Source of the DNA: Tenacibaculum singaporense
GTDB lineage: Bacteria > Bacteroidota > Bacteroidia > Flavobacteriales > Flavobacteriaceae
Direction: 5' to 3'
Length of the DNA: 64,000 nt
NCBI RefSeq assembly: GCF_003867015.1
Contig: NZ_CP032548.1
Location: 3,229,001-3,293,000, forward strand
The position numbers were made by a program, and so were the translations under genes. The notes under the pieces were generated by a model, which saw nothing but the letters and a program-made list of their open reading frames with translations, searched no databases and had not been told where the DNA came from. This document shows, in pieces, positions 7,644 to 15,877 of this stretch; position 1 is the first letter of the stretch; each line of letters begins with the position of its first letter.

Positions 7644-8135
7644 CATTTTTTCTAGGCTTTGACGAATTAATTTATCAGTGGCTTTTGTAGCATCAAAAAC
7701 AATTATTTTTTCATTTTCGTCTATAACTAAAAACCTTGGTATCCTATTTAAACCTAAAAACTTACCAAACTTCCCTTCCCATCCTGATTGCATAAAATAA
7801 TGGTCTCCTTTTATATTTAGACGTTCAATGCCATTTTTCCAATCTCTCTTATTTCTATCTAAGGATAAAAAGACATACGCAGCTCCTGCGTAACTCTCTT
7901 GTATTTTCTGTACTTTAGGAATACTTTTTAAACAATCTGGACACCATGAAGCCCAAATATCTATCAATATCTTTTTTCCTTTATGTTTTTCTAAAATTTT
8001 ATTGAAAGGCACTTCATTTCCTTCTAAAGAAATAAAAACATCCTCCAACGCTTCTGTAGAAAAATGATCTGGAGCTTCTTTAGAGCAGCTTAATAAGGTT
8101 AATCCAATAAAAGCTACTATTACTATTTTTTTCAT
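7641..8135 (-). CDS. TlpA-like thioredoxin-fold lipoprotein with intact CxxC
   Basis: A 164-aa envelope protein with a lipoprotein signal (MKKIVIVAFIGLTLLSC, lipid-attachment C17) and a thioredoxin/TlpA fold. It has WASWCPDC (C65, C68) as the redox motif, a YVFLSLD strand, and IPRFLVIDENEKI with the cis-proline. It probably acts as a periplasm-facing thiol-disulfide oxidoreductase. I chose the ATG at 8135; the longer ORF would add 25 residues overlapping the upstream gene and destroy the signal peptide. It lies 1 nt after its tandem paralogue, whose second cysteine is lost. Confidence 0.85.
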   Translation of the reverse strand: MKKIVIVAFIGLTLLSCSKEAPDHFSTEALEDVFISLEGNEVPFNKILEKHKGKKILIDIWASWCPDCLKSIPKVQKIQESYAGAAYVFLSLDRNKRDWKNGIERLNIKGDHYFMQSGWEGKFGKFLGLNRIPRFLVIDENEKIIVFDATKATDKLIRQSLEKM

Positions 8136-8136
8136 G

Positions 8137-8619
8137 TTATTGTACTTTGTTTTGGAGCTTATCTGACACTTTGGATGATTTATACACGCTAATTTTTCCT
8201 TCTTCATCAATAATCAAAAACCGAGGAATTGTTTTTAGTTTTAAAAACTTACCAAGAGCACCTTTTCCTTTTTTTGGGATATAATAATGTTGCCCTTTCA
8301 CAGGTATACTTTCTAAGCCTCTTTTCCAATCATGATATGAATGGTCTACTGATAAAAAAACATATACAAGTTCTGAATTTTTCTTTTGAAATGAAAGCAC
8401 ATCTTTAAAGCTCTTTTGACTATAAGGACAATAGGTTGCGAAAATTTGTACAAAAATTTTCTTTCCTTTATTTCGTTTTAAGATTTTCTTAAACGAAATT
8501 GACTCTCTTTCTAAAGTTAATAATTCTTCATTCAAAGATGTTTGAGTAAAGTGTTTTGGCTGAAAAACAGCACAACTTGACAAAAAAGCTATGGTGATTA
8601 ATAGACAAAATTTTCTCAT
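8137..8619 (-). CDS. TlpA-like lipoprotein paralogue with degenerate active site (CPYS)
   Basis: 160 aa, lipoprotein signal MRKFCLLITIAFLSSC (C16), then a thioredoxin-like domain clearly related to the next gene: KKILKRNKGKKIF, ATYCPYSQKS, VYVFLSVDHSYHDW, KGQHYY, LGKFLKLKTIPRFLIIDEEGK. The active-site motif is CPYS (C64, S67) instead of CPDC, so it cannot form the usual intramolecular disulfide. A single-Cys thioredoxin can still reduce mixed disulfides (glutaredoxin-like) or serve as a binding partner. The pair is a tandem duplication (1-nt spacing), downstream of the permease gene. Confidence 0.83.
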   Translation of the reverse strand: MRKFCLLITIAFLSSCAVFQPKHFTQTSLNEELLTLERESISFKKILKRNKGKKIFVQIFATYCPYSQKSFKDVLSFQKKNSELVYVFLSVDHSYHDWKRGLESIPVKGQHYYIPKKGKGALGKFLKLKTIPRFLIIDEEGKISVYKSSKVSDKLQNKVQ

Positions 8620-8620
8620 T

Positions 8621-9697
8621 TTATTGTAATCTTATTCTTGGATCTAACCAACTATATAAAATATCTACTATAATATTTATGATTATAAATAACGTAGCCA
8701 CTACTAAAACAGCTCCCATAATTACGGGTAAATCAAGAGTATTTAGCGAGTTTACTATTTCTTTTCCTAATCCGTTCCAGTTAAAAATATACTCTACAAA
8801 AACCGCGCCTGCTAACATAGATGCAAACCATCCAGAAATTGCTGTTATTACTGGGTTTAATGAGTTTTTCAAGGCATGTTTTTTTATTACTTGGTACATC
8901 GTTAACCCTTTTGCCTTTGCTGTTCGTATGTAATCTTGACTCAGCGTTTCTAACAACGAGTTTCGCATTAATTGAATTACTACTGCTAACGGGCGAATAC
9001 CTAACACTATTGCTGGTAGTATTAAATTTTTCCATTGAATATGCATTCCTTCACCAAAATCATCTACTTCGTACAAACTTCCAGTCATTTCTAAACTTGT
9101 GTACTTGTGTAATACAAAACCGAACAACCAAGCAAATAAAATTGCCGAAAAGAAAGAAGGAACACTCATTCCTAAAGTACTAATAACTGCTATGATTCTA
9201 TCAAAAAATGTATCTTTAAATAAGGCTGAAAAGACTCCTAAAATAATTCCTAAAATTAAAGCAATGGTTATGGCTACTACCGCTAGAATTGCTGTATTGG
9301 GTAACGTTTCTTTAATTACTTCGGAAACGTTTTTTCCGTTTTTTTGAAATGATTGACGTAAATACGGCGTTTTTACAACCAACTCTGTATTTCCTATAGA
9401 AAATAATGGGTACGCATTGTATTTCCCTTCTAATAAAAAGGTATAATCATCAGTATTTTTACTATGAAAAGACAACGGAGAAACATCATTCAAATAATAC
9501 AAATATTGTGTGAATACAGGTTTATCAAATCCGTATTTTTTTCGAATATTTTGTAGTTGTTCGGTGTCTTCTCTCTGATCTAACATCATACGAGCTGGAT
9601 CTCCAGGTAAAATGTTAAACAGTAAAAAAATTACAGTAACTACACCAAACAGTGTTAAGAATCCGTAAAAAATTTTGTTAACGATATATTGAAACAT
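8621..9697 (-). CDS. DppB/OppB-type ABC transporter permease, solitary
   Basis: An inner-membrane permease of the peptide/nickel (DppB) family, 358 aa. N-terminal helix FYGFLTLFGVVTVIFLLFN is followed by the family motif LPGDPARMML, an extended periplasmic loop (~residues 60-125), then about five membrane helices and the ATPase-contact segment SQDYIRTAKAKGL. No DppC, ATPase or binding-protein gene is adjacent. I chose ATG at 9697 (MFQYIV): the longer TTG start (9706) lies inside a TATCTTTG promoter box (9704-9711), so it cannot be translated from that promoter. The leader would be only about 2 nt. The two TlpA-like genes follow within 1-2 nt. Confidence 0.88.
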   Translation of the reverse strand: MFQYIVNKIFYGFLTLFGVVTVIFLLFNILPGDPARMMLDQREDTEQLQNIRKKYGFDKPVFTQYLYYLNDVSPLSFHSKNTDDYTFLLEGKYNAYPLFSIGNTELVVKTPYLRQSFQKNGKNVSEVIKETLPNTAILAVVAITIALILGIILGVFSALFKDTFFDRIIAVISTLGMSVPSFFSAILFAWLFGFVLHKYTSLEMTGSLYEVDDFGEGMHIQWKNLILPAIVLGIRPLAVVIQLMRNSLLETLSQDYIRTAKAKGLTMYQVIKKHALKNSLNPVITAISGWFASMLAGAVFVEYIFNWNGLGKEIVNSLNTLDLPVIMGAVLVVATLFIIINIIVDILYSWLDPRIRLQ

Positions 9698-9703
9698 ATA
9701 TAA

Positions 9704-9711
9704 CAAAGATA
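9704..9711 (-). promoter_or_regulatory. -7 promoter element (TATCTTTG) for permease/TlpA operon
   Basis: Exact TAnnTTTG match on the minus strand, ending 6 nt before the permease ATG. It implies a near-leaderless mRNA and rules out the upstream TTG start, which is part of the box. It is divergent to the pyrF promoter about 22 bp away. Confidence 0.6.
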
Positions 9712-9732
9712 ACAGAAACTGCTAAATTTATG

Positions 9733-9740
9733 TACTTTTG
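9733..9740 (+). promoter_or_regulatory. -7 promoter element (TACTTTTG) for pyrF
   Basis: Exact TAnnTTTG match on the plus strand, 20 nt before the pyrF ATG, predicting a leader of roughly 15 nt. No good -33 TTG is seen. Confidence 0.6.
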
Positions 9741-9760
9741 CCTAACTTTTACAACAACAC

Positions 9761-10573
9761 ATGACAACACAACAACTTGTATCTGAAATTCAAAAAAAGA
9801 AATCGTTCTTATGTATTGGACTGGATGTTGATTTAAACAAAATCCCAGCTCATTTACTTCAAGAAGAAGATCCTATTTTTGCCTTTAATAAAGCTATTAT
9901 TGATGCTACTCACCATCTTTGTGTAGCATACAAACCTAATACTGCTTTTTATGAAGCTTACGGAATTAAAGGGTGGAAATCTCTTGAAAGAACGATTAAT
10001 TACTTAAACGAAAAACACCCTGAAATTTTTACCATTGCTGATGCTAAGCGTGGTGATATTGGTAATACTTCAACCATGTATGCAAAAGCTTTTTTTGAAG
10101 ACTTAGCTTTTGATTCGGTAACGGTTGCTCCATACATGGGAAAAGATTCTGTTGAACCTTTTTTAGCTTTTGAAGATAAACATACCATTATGTTGGCTTT
10201 AACTTCTAACCAAGGCGCTTTTGACTTCCAAACAAAAACTATTGATGGTAAAGAGTTATACAAACAAGTAATTGAAACTTCTAAATCTTGGAAAAATTCT
10301 CAAAACCTAATGTACGTTGTTGGAGCTACGAAGGCTGAATATTTAGCTGATATCAGAAAAATTATTCCTGAAAGCTTTTTATTAGTTCCTGGGGTTGGTG
10401 CCCAAGGAGGTAGTTTAGAAGAAGTTTGTAAATACGGAATGACTGATACTATAGGGTTACTAATTAACTCTTCTCGCGGAATTATTTATGCTTCTAACGA
10501 GAGTGATTTTGCTGAAGCTGCCGCTGCTAAAGCTAAAGAGTTACAGCAACAAATGGAAAGTATTTTAAAATAA
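9761..10573 (+). CDS. pyrF: Orotidine 5'-phosphate decarboxylase (family 2)
   Basis: The last step of UMP synthesis (OMP to UMP + CO2). The 270-aa length and the [11 protein letters not shown] motif (D94, K96, D99: the catalytic Asp-Lys-Asp network) identify the longer, family-2 type found in many Bacteroidota and Actinobacteria. Other matches: [14 protein letters not shown] at the N-terminus, [21 protein letters not shown] and [10 protein letters not shown] for phosphate binding. It is monocistronic, divergent from the permease operon, and ends at a hairpin that on the opposite strand is the terminator of a small RNA element. Confidence 0.95.
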   Translation: MTTQQLVSEIQKKKSFLCIGLDVDLNKIPAHLLQEEDPIFAFNKAIIDATHHLCVAYKPNTAFYEAYGIKGWKSLERTINYLNEKHPEIFTIADAKRGDIGNTSTMYAKAFFEDLAFDSVTVAPYMGKDSVEPFLAFEDKHTIMLALTSNQGAFDFQTKTIDGKELYKQVIETSKSWKNSQNLMYVVGATKAEYLADIRKIIPESFLLVPGVGAQGGSLEEVCKYGMTDTIGLLINSSRGIIYASNESDFAEAAAAKAKELQQQMESILK

Positions 10574-10660
10574 AAGAAAGCCAAGGTTAATGACTCCTTG
10601 GCTTAAAATTAATTCAAACAACTACATTAAATGAAAACAAAAATTTAATGTAATTAGCTT
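10574..10660 (-). ncRNA. Structured RNA element, copy A (3' of first susD); paralogue of the RNA at 15645-15728
   Basis: Read on the minus strand: a hairpin with an 11-bp stem (core TACATTAAAT / ATTTAATGTA, 10643-10652 with 10623-10632) and a U-rich loop (TTTTGTTTTC), a linker GTTTGAATTAAT, then an intrinsic terminator GCCAAGG-AGTCATTAA-CCTTGGC followed by a T-rich tract. It starts about 17 nt after the stop of the SusD gene, so this copy probably lies in that mRNA's 3' region. No TAnnTTTG box of its own is visible. The same hairpin also serves as the pyrF terminator on the plus strand. Sequence and structure match copy B (see findings). Confidence 0.65.
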
Positions 10661-10676
10661 CTTATTCACAACTCTT

Positions 10677-12341
10677 TTAGTTTTGGTCACTTGGTGTTAT
10701 ATTTGGATTGGCATTAATTTCTGCTTGTGGGATTTTAAAAATCCAGTCATCATTTAAAGATGGTTTTTCTACTTGATAAGCCCCTTGATAAAGTACTGCA
10801 GAAGCTCCTGAGCCTCCATCAGCGGCATGATCTATTCCTTCATCCCAACGAATTTTATCTGTATATCCAAAACCTTCTCCCCATAATTCTACTCCTCTTT
10901 GAAACTTAATATGATCCATTAAAGATTCTTGTGTATTATAAACTGTTACATCATAAGCACTATCACGCTCTTCTCCTAAAGGCTTTAATGCATTTTGTGC
11001 TCCTACAATATCGTTCATCATAGCTCTTGCCTCAGCTTCTATTAAATACATTTCTGAAGCACGCATATAAATTACATCGTCAGGATCAATAGAGCCAGGA
11101 TTTTTGTTCTTTAATTTAAAATGCATATATGGATGTTGATTAAAGCTGTTCGTAATACCATACTCTGCATTAATTTCCGCTCTTCTGGCATTATAGGCAT
11201 CTAAATCACTGGCATAATTAGGGTCTTTTGGTAATCCTGTATCAGGGTCAAGACCTCCTTCATTATTTGAAGCAGAAAAGTTTGTATTTGGTGCATCAAT
11301 AATAAATACATCTTTTCTATAATCTGTGTCTGGAATCGCATCCACTAATCTTCTATCAGCTATTTTTGGATTGTTTCTAATTTGACTTCCATTAAAAGTG
11401 TTGCTAGCTAAATAAAAATAAGAACGAAAAAATGTTGTTTCTGTTTGAATAACATTACTTCCCCAAATAACTTCCGAAAGATCATTTGAATTAAACCCTG
11501 CCTTCCATTCTGATTCATTCATTAACGGATAATTTTGACGTGCAGCCACAGCAGCATCAGCAGCTGTTTGCCAGTCTCCTTTAGAGAGAGCCCATCTAGC
11601 CTTCAACCCATAAGCTACATCTATATTTAATTGAGATTTTACCTCTGGTCCTCCAGATGGTCTTGTAGATCCTTTTTCAAAAGCACTAATGGCAGCATCT
11701 AAATCTTGCCCTATTTGATTATATATTTCTTCAACTGTTGATCTTGGCTCGCTCGTGAATGGTGACTCTGAAGAAAAAAGTAAAGGCACTCCTGGGTCAG
11801 TACTCGGACTACCTATTAAATACCCTCTACTATAATGCTGTACTAAAGAGAGATATGCATAGGCTCTATATGTATAAGCTTGCCCTAAAATTGAATTTAA
11901 TGTTGGAGTTTCTGTTAAGTTCCCTTCTAAAATTCCATTAATCAATAGATTTGCATGTAAAATTATATTATACCTATGATACCATAACAACTCATTTGTA
12001 AGCGAAGTCGGCTGTGTATGTGAGTTCCATTGCATTTCAGTTCTCCAACCCAAATTATTTGCTGGTGCACTATGAATTAGTCCTCCTGACAAATTATCTC
12101 CTAAAGGAACCCAATAATGATTTCCTGCTCTTTGAGAATCTCCTCCTGGAAATATTGTTTGTGACTGAGAATACAACCCTCTATGTACTCCATTAAGAAC
12201 TAATTGCATGTTTGTTTCGTTAGCTAGCGCATCAGATGCAGAAATAGCATCAGTAGGGGTTCTTTCAAGAAAATCTTCTTTACAAGATGTTATCGAAATA
12301 AGAATAACAACTATTAATATATATTTTAATTTATTTAACAT
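10677..12341 (-). CDS. SusD/RagB-family outer-membrane nutrient-binding lipoprotein (module 1)
   Basis: 554 aa with lipoprotein signal (YILIVVILISITSC, lipid Cys at ~20) and the typical SusD N-terminal KEDFLERTPTDAIS. The body contains the helical TPR-like region (LNSILGQAYTYRAYAYLSLVQ) and the C-terminal VIYMRASEMYLIEAEARA and FQRGVELWGEGF motifs of the RagB/SusD family. SusD proteins cap the SusC TonB-dependent transporter and bind glycans or peptides at the cell surface. It lies 11 nt after its susC partner (co-transcribed). No glycosidase, lyase or peptidase is nearby, so the substrate is unknown. Confidence 0.93.
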   Translation of the reverse strand: MLNKLKYILIVVILISITSCKEDFLERTPTDAISASDALANETNMQLVLNGVHRGLYSQSQTIFPGGDSQRAGNHYWVPLGDNLSGGLIHSAPANNLGWRTEMQWNSHTQPTSLTNELLWYHRYNIILHANLLINGILEGNLTETPTLNSILGQAYTYRAYAYLSLVQHYSRGYLIGSPSTDPGVPLLFSSESPFTSEPRSTVEEIYNQIGQDLDAAISAFEKGSTRPSGGPEVKSQLNIDVAYGLKARWALSKGDWQTAADAAVAARQNYPLMNESEWKAGFNSNDLSEVIWGSNVIQTETTFFRSYFYLASNTFNGSQIRNNPKIADRRLVDAIPDTDYRKDVFIIDAPNTNFSASNNEGGLDPDTGLPKDPNYASDLDAYNARRAEINAEYGITNSFNQHPYMHFKLKNKNPGSIDPDDVIYMRASEMYLIEAEARAMMNDIVGAQNALKPLGEERDSAYDVTVYNTQESLMDHIKFQRGVELWGEGFGYTDKIRWDEGIDHAADGGSGASAVLYQGAYQVEKPSLNDDWIFKIPQAEINANPNITPSDQN

Positions 12342-12352
12342 AATGATTTTTT

Positions 12353-15300
12353 TTAGAATGAAACATTAATACCGAAAGAAATGATTCTTGGAGGTGAAAA
12401 ATCATCACCAGGTGAAACTCCAGATAAGTCATATTGAGGATCTAAACCTTTTCTCTCACTTTTTAAGAATAAATTCTCTCCAGATAAATTAAACCTTATA
12501 TCATCCATTTTAAGCGCCTCTACAACTTTTTTATCTAATGTATAGCCTATGTTGACATTTTTTAACGCCCAGAAAGAAGCATCGGTTAAAAATCTGTCTG
12601 ACTGAGTTCTAACTAAATCAGGATTTCCATTTTCCAATCTCGGAACATTTGTAATATCTCCAGGTTGTCTCCATGCATTCAATATATCTGGATGCAAAGA
12701 TCTTCCATAACTTCCACTATGCATCATAGATGAATATGCGTTGTCTAACACTTTTCCACCTATACCATAGGTAACTAAAAAATCAAAAGTGAAATCTTTA
12801 TATGTAATTTTATTTAAAATTGAACCTAAAAGATCAGGTACTGAAGAATCTCCTGTATAGGCTCTTTCTGTTTCTTGCCAATCATTTGTCGTTTCTATGT
12901 TTCCATTTGCATCTAAAACAGGAACACTTTCTCCATTCTCATCTTGTTCATACATATAGAACAACTGATCTCCATTATCAGGGTCTACCCCTGCAGTTCT
13001 TAATAAAAAGTAATCAAACCTAGACCTGCCTTCAGCCCAACGTTTTGATCCATTTATAAAAGGATCGGGTAATTTCGTAATTTCGTTTTTAAATGTAGAG
13101 GCTTGTAATGTTAAGTCCCATTTAAAATTTTCTCTATTAAAAAGGTGAGCTGTCAAACCCAACTCCCAACCTGAATTAAACATGTCTCCAGCATTTACTG
13201 GAACTTCATTTAATCCATTACTTGGCGCTATGGGTAAAAGATAAAGTAAATCGGTTGAATTTTTTTTATAGTATTCAATTGAGCCATCTAAAAAATTATC
13301 GAACAATGCAAATTCCAATGCTACATCAAAATTTTCTATGGTTTCCCATTGCAAATTAGCGTTCCCTATATCTGTAAAAATAATTGCTGGAGCAGCTGCA
13401 TTAGATGTAATTGAAAATCGTGCTTGTGACAAATATGAATCTAGCAAATCATCATTCCCTACTTCTCCATAAGATGCTCGTAATTTTAGTTTATTTATAA
13501 AAGGTACATCTTTCATGAAATTTTCTTGGTCAATACGCCAAGAAGCCCCTACAGAATAAAAAGTACCCCATCTTTTATCCATATCAAATACTGAAGACCC
13601 ATCACGTCGAACTGAACCACTTAAATAATATTTGTTATTATAGTTATAGTTCGCTCTAAAAAAATACCCTTCTATTGCTTTGTCAAAAGTTGCTCCATCC
13701 AGATCTACAATATTTGAAAAGTTAGCAAACTCAAAAATCCCATTGGCAGCTTGTATTGTGGCAAGCCCTTCTATATTGGAAAGTGTTCTTTCAAAACTCT
13801 CGTGTCCTGCAAGTAACTCTAAATTATGATTACCAAAACTTTTAACGTAAGTTAAAATTTGATTAAAGTTTTCTACTTCCCTTCTTCCACGATCTTCACT
13901 TAACCTTCCATCTGGCTGAGCGTCGCCAATGATTGCATTCTCATATTCTTTTTCAAATAGTTCGTTAATATCTCTACCATAAGTTACTTTTAAATTAAGA
14001 CCTTCTAAAAGTTTAATATCTCCATAAAACCTAAACCCATAAGTATTATCCTTATCGCTTTCATTATTAAGTAACAATTCTTGAAGTGCGTGACGACCTT
14101 GGTTAGTGGGTCTGGAACCTATATTATACTCTGGGAAACCTTCACCTGAGTCAAAAACAGGATTTCCAAATTCGTCTCTTACAATATTCCCTTGTAAATC
14201 ATTCACATATACTGGATAGATAGACCCCATACCTAATGCAAAACTAAATGGGTTAACAATACTTCCTGTTCCCGCTGAACTTGGACCTCTTGCTTCAGTA
14301 AGCGCAATATTCGCACTACCTCCAATTTTGATACTTTCACTCACATCAAAATCAGCATTTAACCTTGCTGTTATACGCTCGAAACCTGAAGTTACCACAT
14401 AACTCTCTTCATCTAAATATGAAGCTGAAAAATATACTGTATGATCATCACCTCCTGCTGATATACCTACATTGTAGTTATTTCTAATTCCAGTTTGTTG
14501 TAGTTCATCAAACCAATCAAGACTCTTATATATAACGCTTGCATTAGGGTTTAACTTTCCATCCACTCCAACTATTTGATCATTTGGCACATTAAACGGA
14601 TTATAACCTAATTGATTATAAATATTTGCACTAGCAAATGCAGGATCACCTCCACCAGCACTAGAATTTTTCAAAGCCTCCCACATAACTTCATAATACT
14701 GACCTGGCGACACTTGGTCATATGTTTGAACACCGTTTACCACAACTCCAGATTGAGCAGTAAAGTTAACTCTTACTCCGCCTTTCTTTCCTTTTTTGGT
14801 AGTAATAATTACAACTCCATTAGCAGCTCTTGAACCATATAATGATGTAGAAGAGGCATCTTTAAGCACTGTAAAAGACTCTATGTCTTCTTGATTTATT
14901 GTATTTAACTCTCCTTCATATTGAATACCATCCACTATAAATAAAGGATCAGTATCTCCATTTAATGTACCTACACCACGAATTACAATATCTGGTGATG
15001 CTCCAGGGCCTGCAGACGATGTAAATTGTATACCTGTTGCACGACCTTCAATAGCTGCAATTGGAGAAGTTACATTACGTGTGGCTAAATCTTTTACACC
15101 TAAAACACTCGCTGAACCTGTAAATGCTTCTTTAGTAGTAGTCCCATAAGCTACAACTACCACTTCGTCTAACAAGTTAACGTCCTCTTCCATTTTAATA
15201 TTTAAAACAGAAATTACTCCAACAGTTCTTTCAACAGTTTTAAGCCCTACAAAACTAAAAACAAGTACATCTCCTTGGTTTACTTTTATGGCATACTTCC

Positions 15301-15466
15301 CATCAAAATCTGTTTCAGTACCTCTATTAGTACCTTTAATAATTACACTAACTCCTGGTAGTGCTCCAGTTTCATCAGTTACTGTTCCTGTAACCGTTTT
15401 TTCTTGTGCTAAAACTGATATACTTATGAGTATAAACATTAGCATTAGGTAATTTTTTAATTTCAT
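12353..15466 (-). CDS. SusC/RagA-family TonB-dependent outer-membrane receptor (module 1)
   Basis: 1037 aa. Signal peptide (LMLMFILISISVLAQ), then a carboxypeptidase-regulatory-like domain (TVTGTVTDETGALPGVSVIIKG, ending VLVFSFVGLKT), the plug (EVVVVAYGTTTKEAFTGS, IRGVGTLNGDTDPLFIVDG, SFTVLKDASSTSLYGSRAANGVV: the SusC signature), and a long beta barrel ending in ISFGINVSF. It imports large substrates together with the downstream SusD and TonB/ExbBD energy. First gene of the minus-strand pair; upstream, 15467-15644 is A-rich with an 8-bp inverted repeat at 15535-15570 but no exact TAnnTTTG box. Confidence 0.95.
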   Translation of the reverse strand: MKLKNYLMLMFILISISVLAQEKTVTGTVTDETGALPGVSVIIKGTNRGTETDFDGKYAIKVNQGDVLVFSFVGLKTVERTVGVISVLNIKMEEDVNLLDEVVVVAYGTTTKEAFTGSASVLGVKDLATRNVTSPIAAIEGRATGIQFTSSAGPGASPDIVIRGVGTLNGDTDPLFIVDGIQYEGELNTINQEDIESFTVLKDASSTSLYGSRAANGVVIITTKKGKKGGVRVNFTAQSGVVVNGVQTYDQVSPGQYYEVMWEALKNSSAGGGDPAFASANIYNQLGYNPFNVPNDQIVGVDGKLNPNASVIYKSLDWFDELQQTGIRNNYNVGISAGGDDHTVYFSASYLDEESYVVTSGFERITARLNADFDVSESIKIGGSANIALTEARGPSSAGTGSIVNPFSFALGMGSIYPVYVNDLQGNIVRDEFGNPVFDSGEGFPEYNIGSRPTNQGRHALQELLLNNESDKDNTYGFRFYGDIKLLEGLNLKVTYGRDINELFEKEYENAIIGDAQPDGRLSEDRGRREVENFNQILTYVKSFGNHNLELLAGHESFERTLSNIEGLATIQAANGIFEFANFSNIVDLDGATFDKAIEGYFFRANYNYNNKYYLSGSVRRDGSSVFDMDKRWGTFYSVGASWRIDQENFMKDVPFINKLKLRASYGEVGNDDLLDSYLSQARFSITSNAAAPAIIFTDIGNANLQWETIENFDVALEFALFDNFLDGSIEYYKKNSTDLLYLLPIAPSNGLNEVPVNAGDMFNSGWELGLTAHLFNRENFKWDLTLQASTFKNEITKLPDPFINGSKRWAEGRSRFDYFLLRTAGVDPDNGDQLFYMYEQDENGESVPVLDANGNIETTNDWQETERAYTGDSSVPDLLGSILNKITYKDFTFDFLVTYGIGGKVLDNAYSSMMHSGSYGRSLHPDILNAWRQPGDITNVPRLENGNPDLVRTQSDRFLTDASFWALKNVNIGYTLDKKVVEALKMDDIRFNLSGENLFLKSERKGLDPQYDLSGVSPGDDFSPPRIISFGINVSF

Positions 15467-15534
15467 AAATTAAAATTTTTAAACTTAAAACCCTCATTAC
15501 AAGAACCTTAAAATTGATACTTTATAAAATTAAC

Positions 15535-15570
15535 AAAATGCTAAAAAAAACACTAAAAAATAAGCATTTT
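15535..15570. repeat. Inverted repeat upstream of susC module 1
   Basis: AAAATGCT (15535-15542) and AGCATTTT (15563-15570) separated by 20 A-rich bases, about 70 bp upstream of the susC start. It could be an operator or simply AT-rich coincidence. The rest of 15467-15644 shows only A-rich sequence. Confidence 0.3.
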
Positions 15571-15644
15571 AACATAAAAAAAGTTAAAAAAACAACAAAA
15601 ACACATAAAAACAAATCAAAAAAAACAAATAGATCATTTATTAA

Positions 15645-15728
15645 ACAAAAAAAGCCAAGGTTAATGACTCCTTGACTTTATAATTAATTCAAATAATTAC
15701 ACCAATGAAAACAAAGTTGGTATAAGTT
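15645..15728 (-). ncRNA. Small structured RNA, copy B (between susD module 2 and susC module 1), with its own promoter
   Basis: Predicted ~84-nt transcript. Upstream (minus strand) is an exact TACATTTG -7 box at 15740-15733. The RNA then forms a 9-bp hairpin (TTATACCAA / TTGGTGTAA, loop containing TTTGTTTTCA), a GAATTAATT linker, and an intrinsic terminator (AAGTCAAGG-AGTCATTAA-CCTTGGCTT followed by TTTTT). Each stem has one position that is G-U on the minus strand but C-A on the plus strand, fixing the coding strand. It is nearly identical to copy A in the linker and terminator, and the first stem covaries. It could be an sRNA controlling sus genes; a known flavobacterial RNA motif is also possible. 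Confidence 0.7.
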
Positions 15729-15732
15729 GGCG

Positions 15733-15740
15733 CAAATGTA
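15733..15740 (-). promoter_or_regulatory. -7 promoter element (TACATTTG) for small RNA copy B
   Basis: Exact TAnnTTTG match on the minus strand, about 5 nt before the predicted RNA start. It lies downstream of the susD module 2 terminator (15820-15849), so this RNA is expected to be transcribed independently of the sus operon. Confidence 0.55.
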
Positions 15741-15819
15741 TTAAGCTTAACTCTTCATTATTATAACTTTGATTTGAATTACCTTTTTTTTGAATTGAAA
15801 AACAATTTCTTTAATATGA

Positions 15820-15849
15820 AAAGGGCTGAGTTTTAAAACTCAGCCCTTT
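15820..15849 (-). terminator. Intrinsic terminator of SusC/SusD module 2
   Basis: Perfect 15-bp inverted repeat (AAAGGGCTGAGTTTT and its complement), followed on the minus strand by TTTTCATATT. It is 28 nt after the susD stop. Confidence 0.85.
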
Positions 15850-15877
15850 ATTTATTAAGGGGAATATCTAAATAAAA

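Noticed and set aside
9698-9706. TTG start for the DppB-type permease
   Set aside because: The codon is part of the TATCTTTG -7 box; ATG 9697 gives a normal N-terminus.
10578-10604. Hairpin as only a pyrF terminator
   Set aside because: It can terminate pyrF, but its near-exact copy at 15652-15678 lacks any plus-strand gene and the pairing favours the minus strand, so a shared RNA element explains both copies better.
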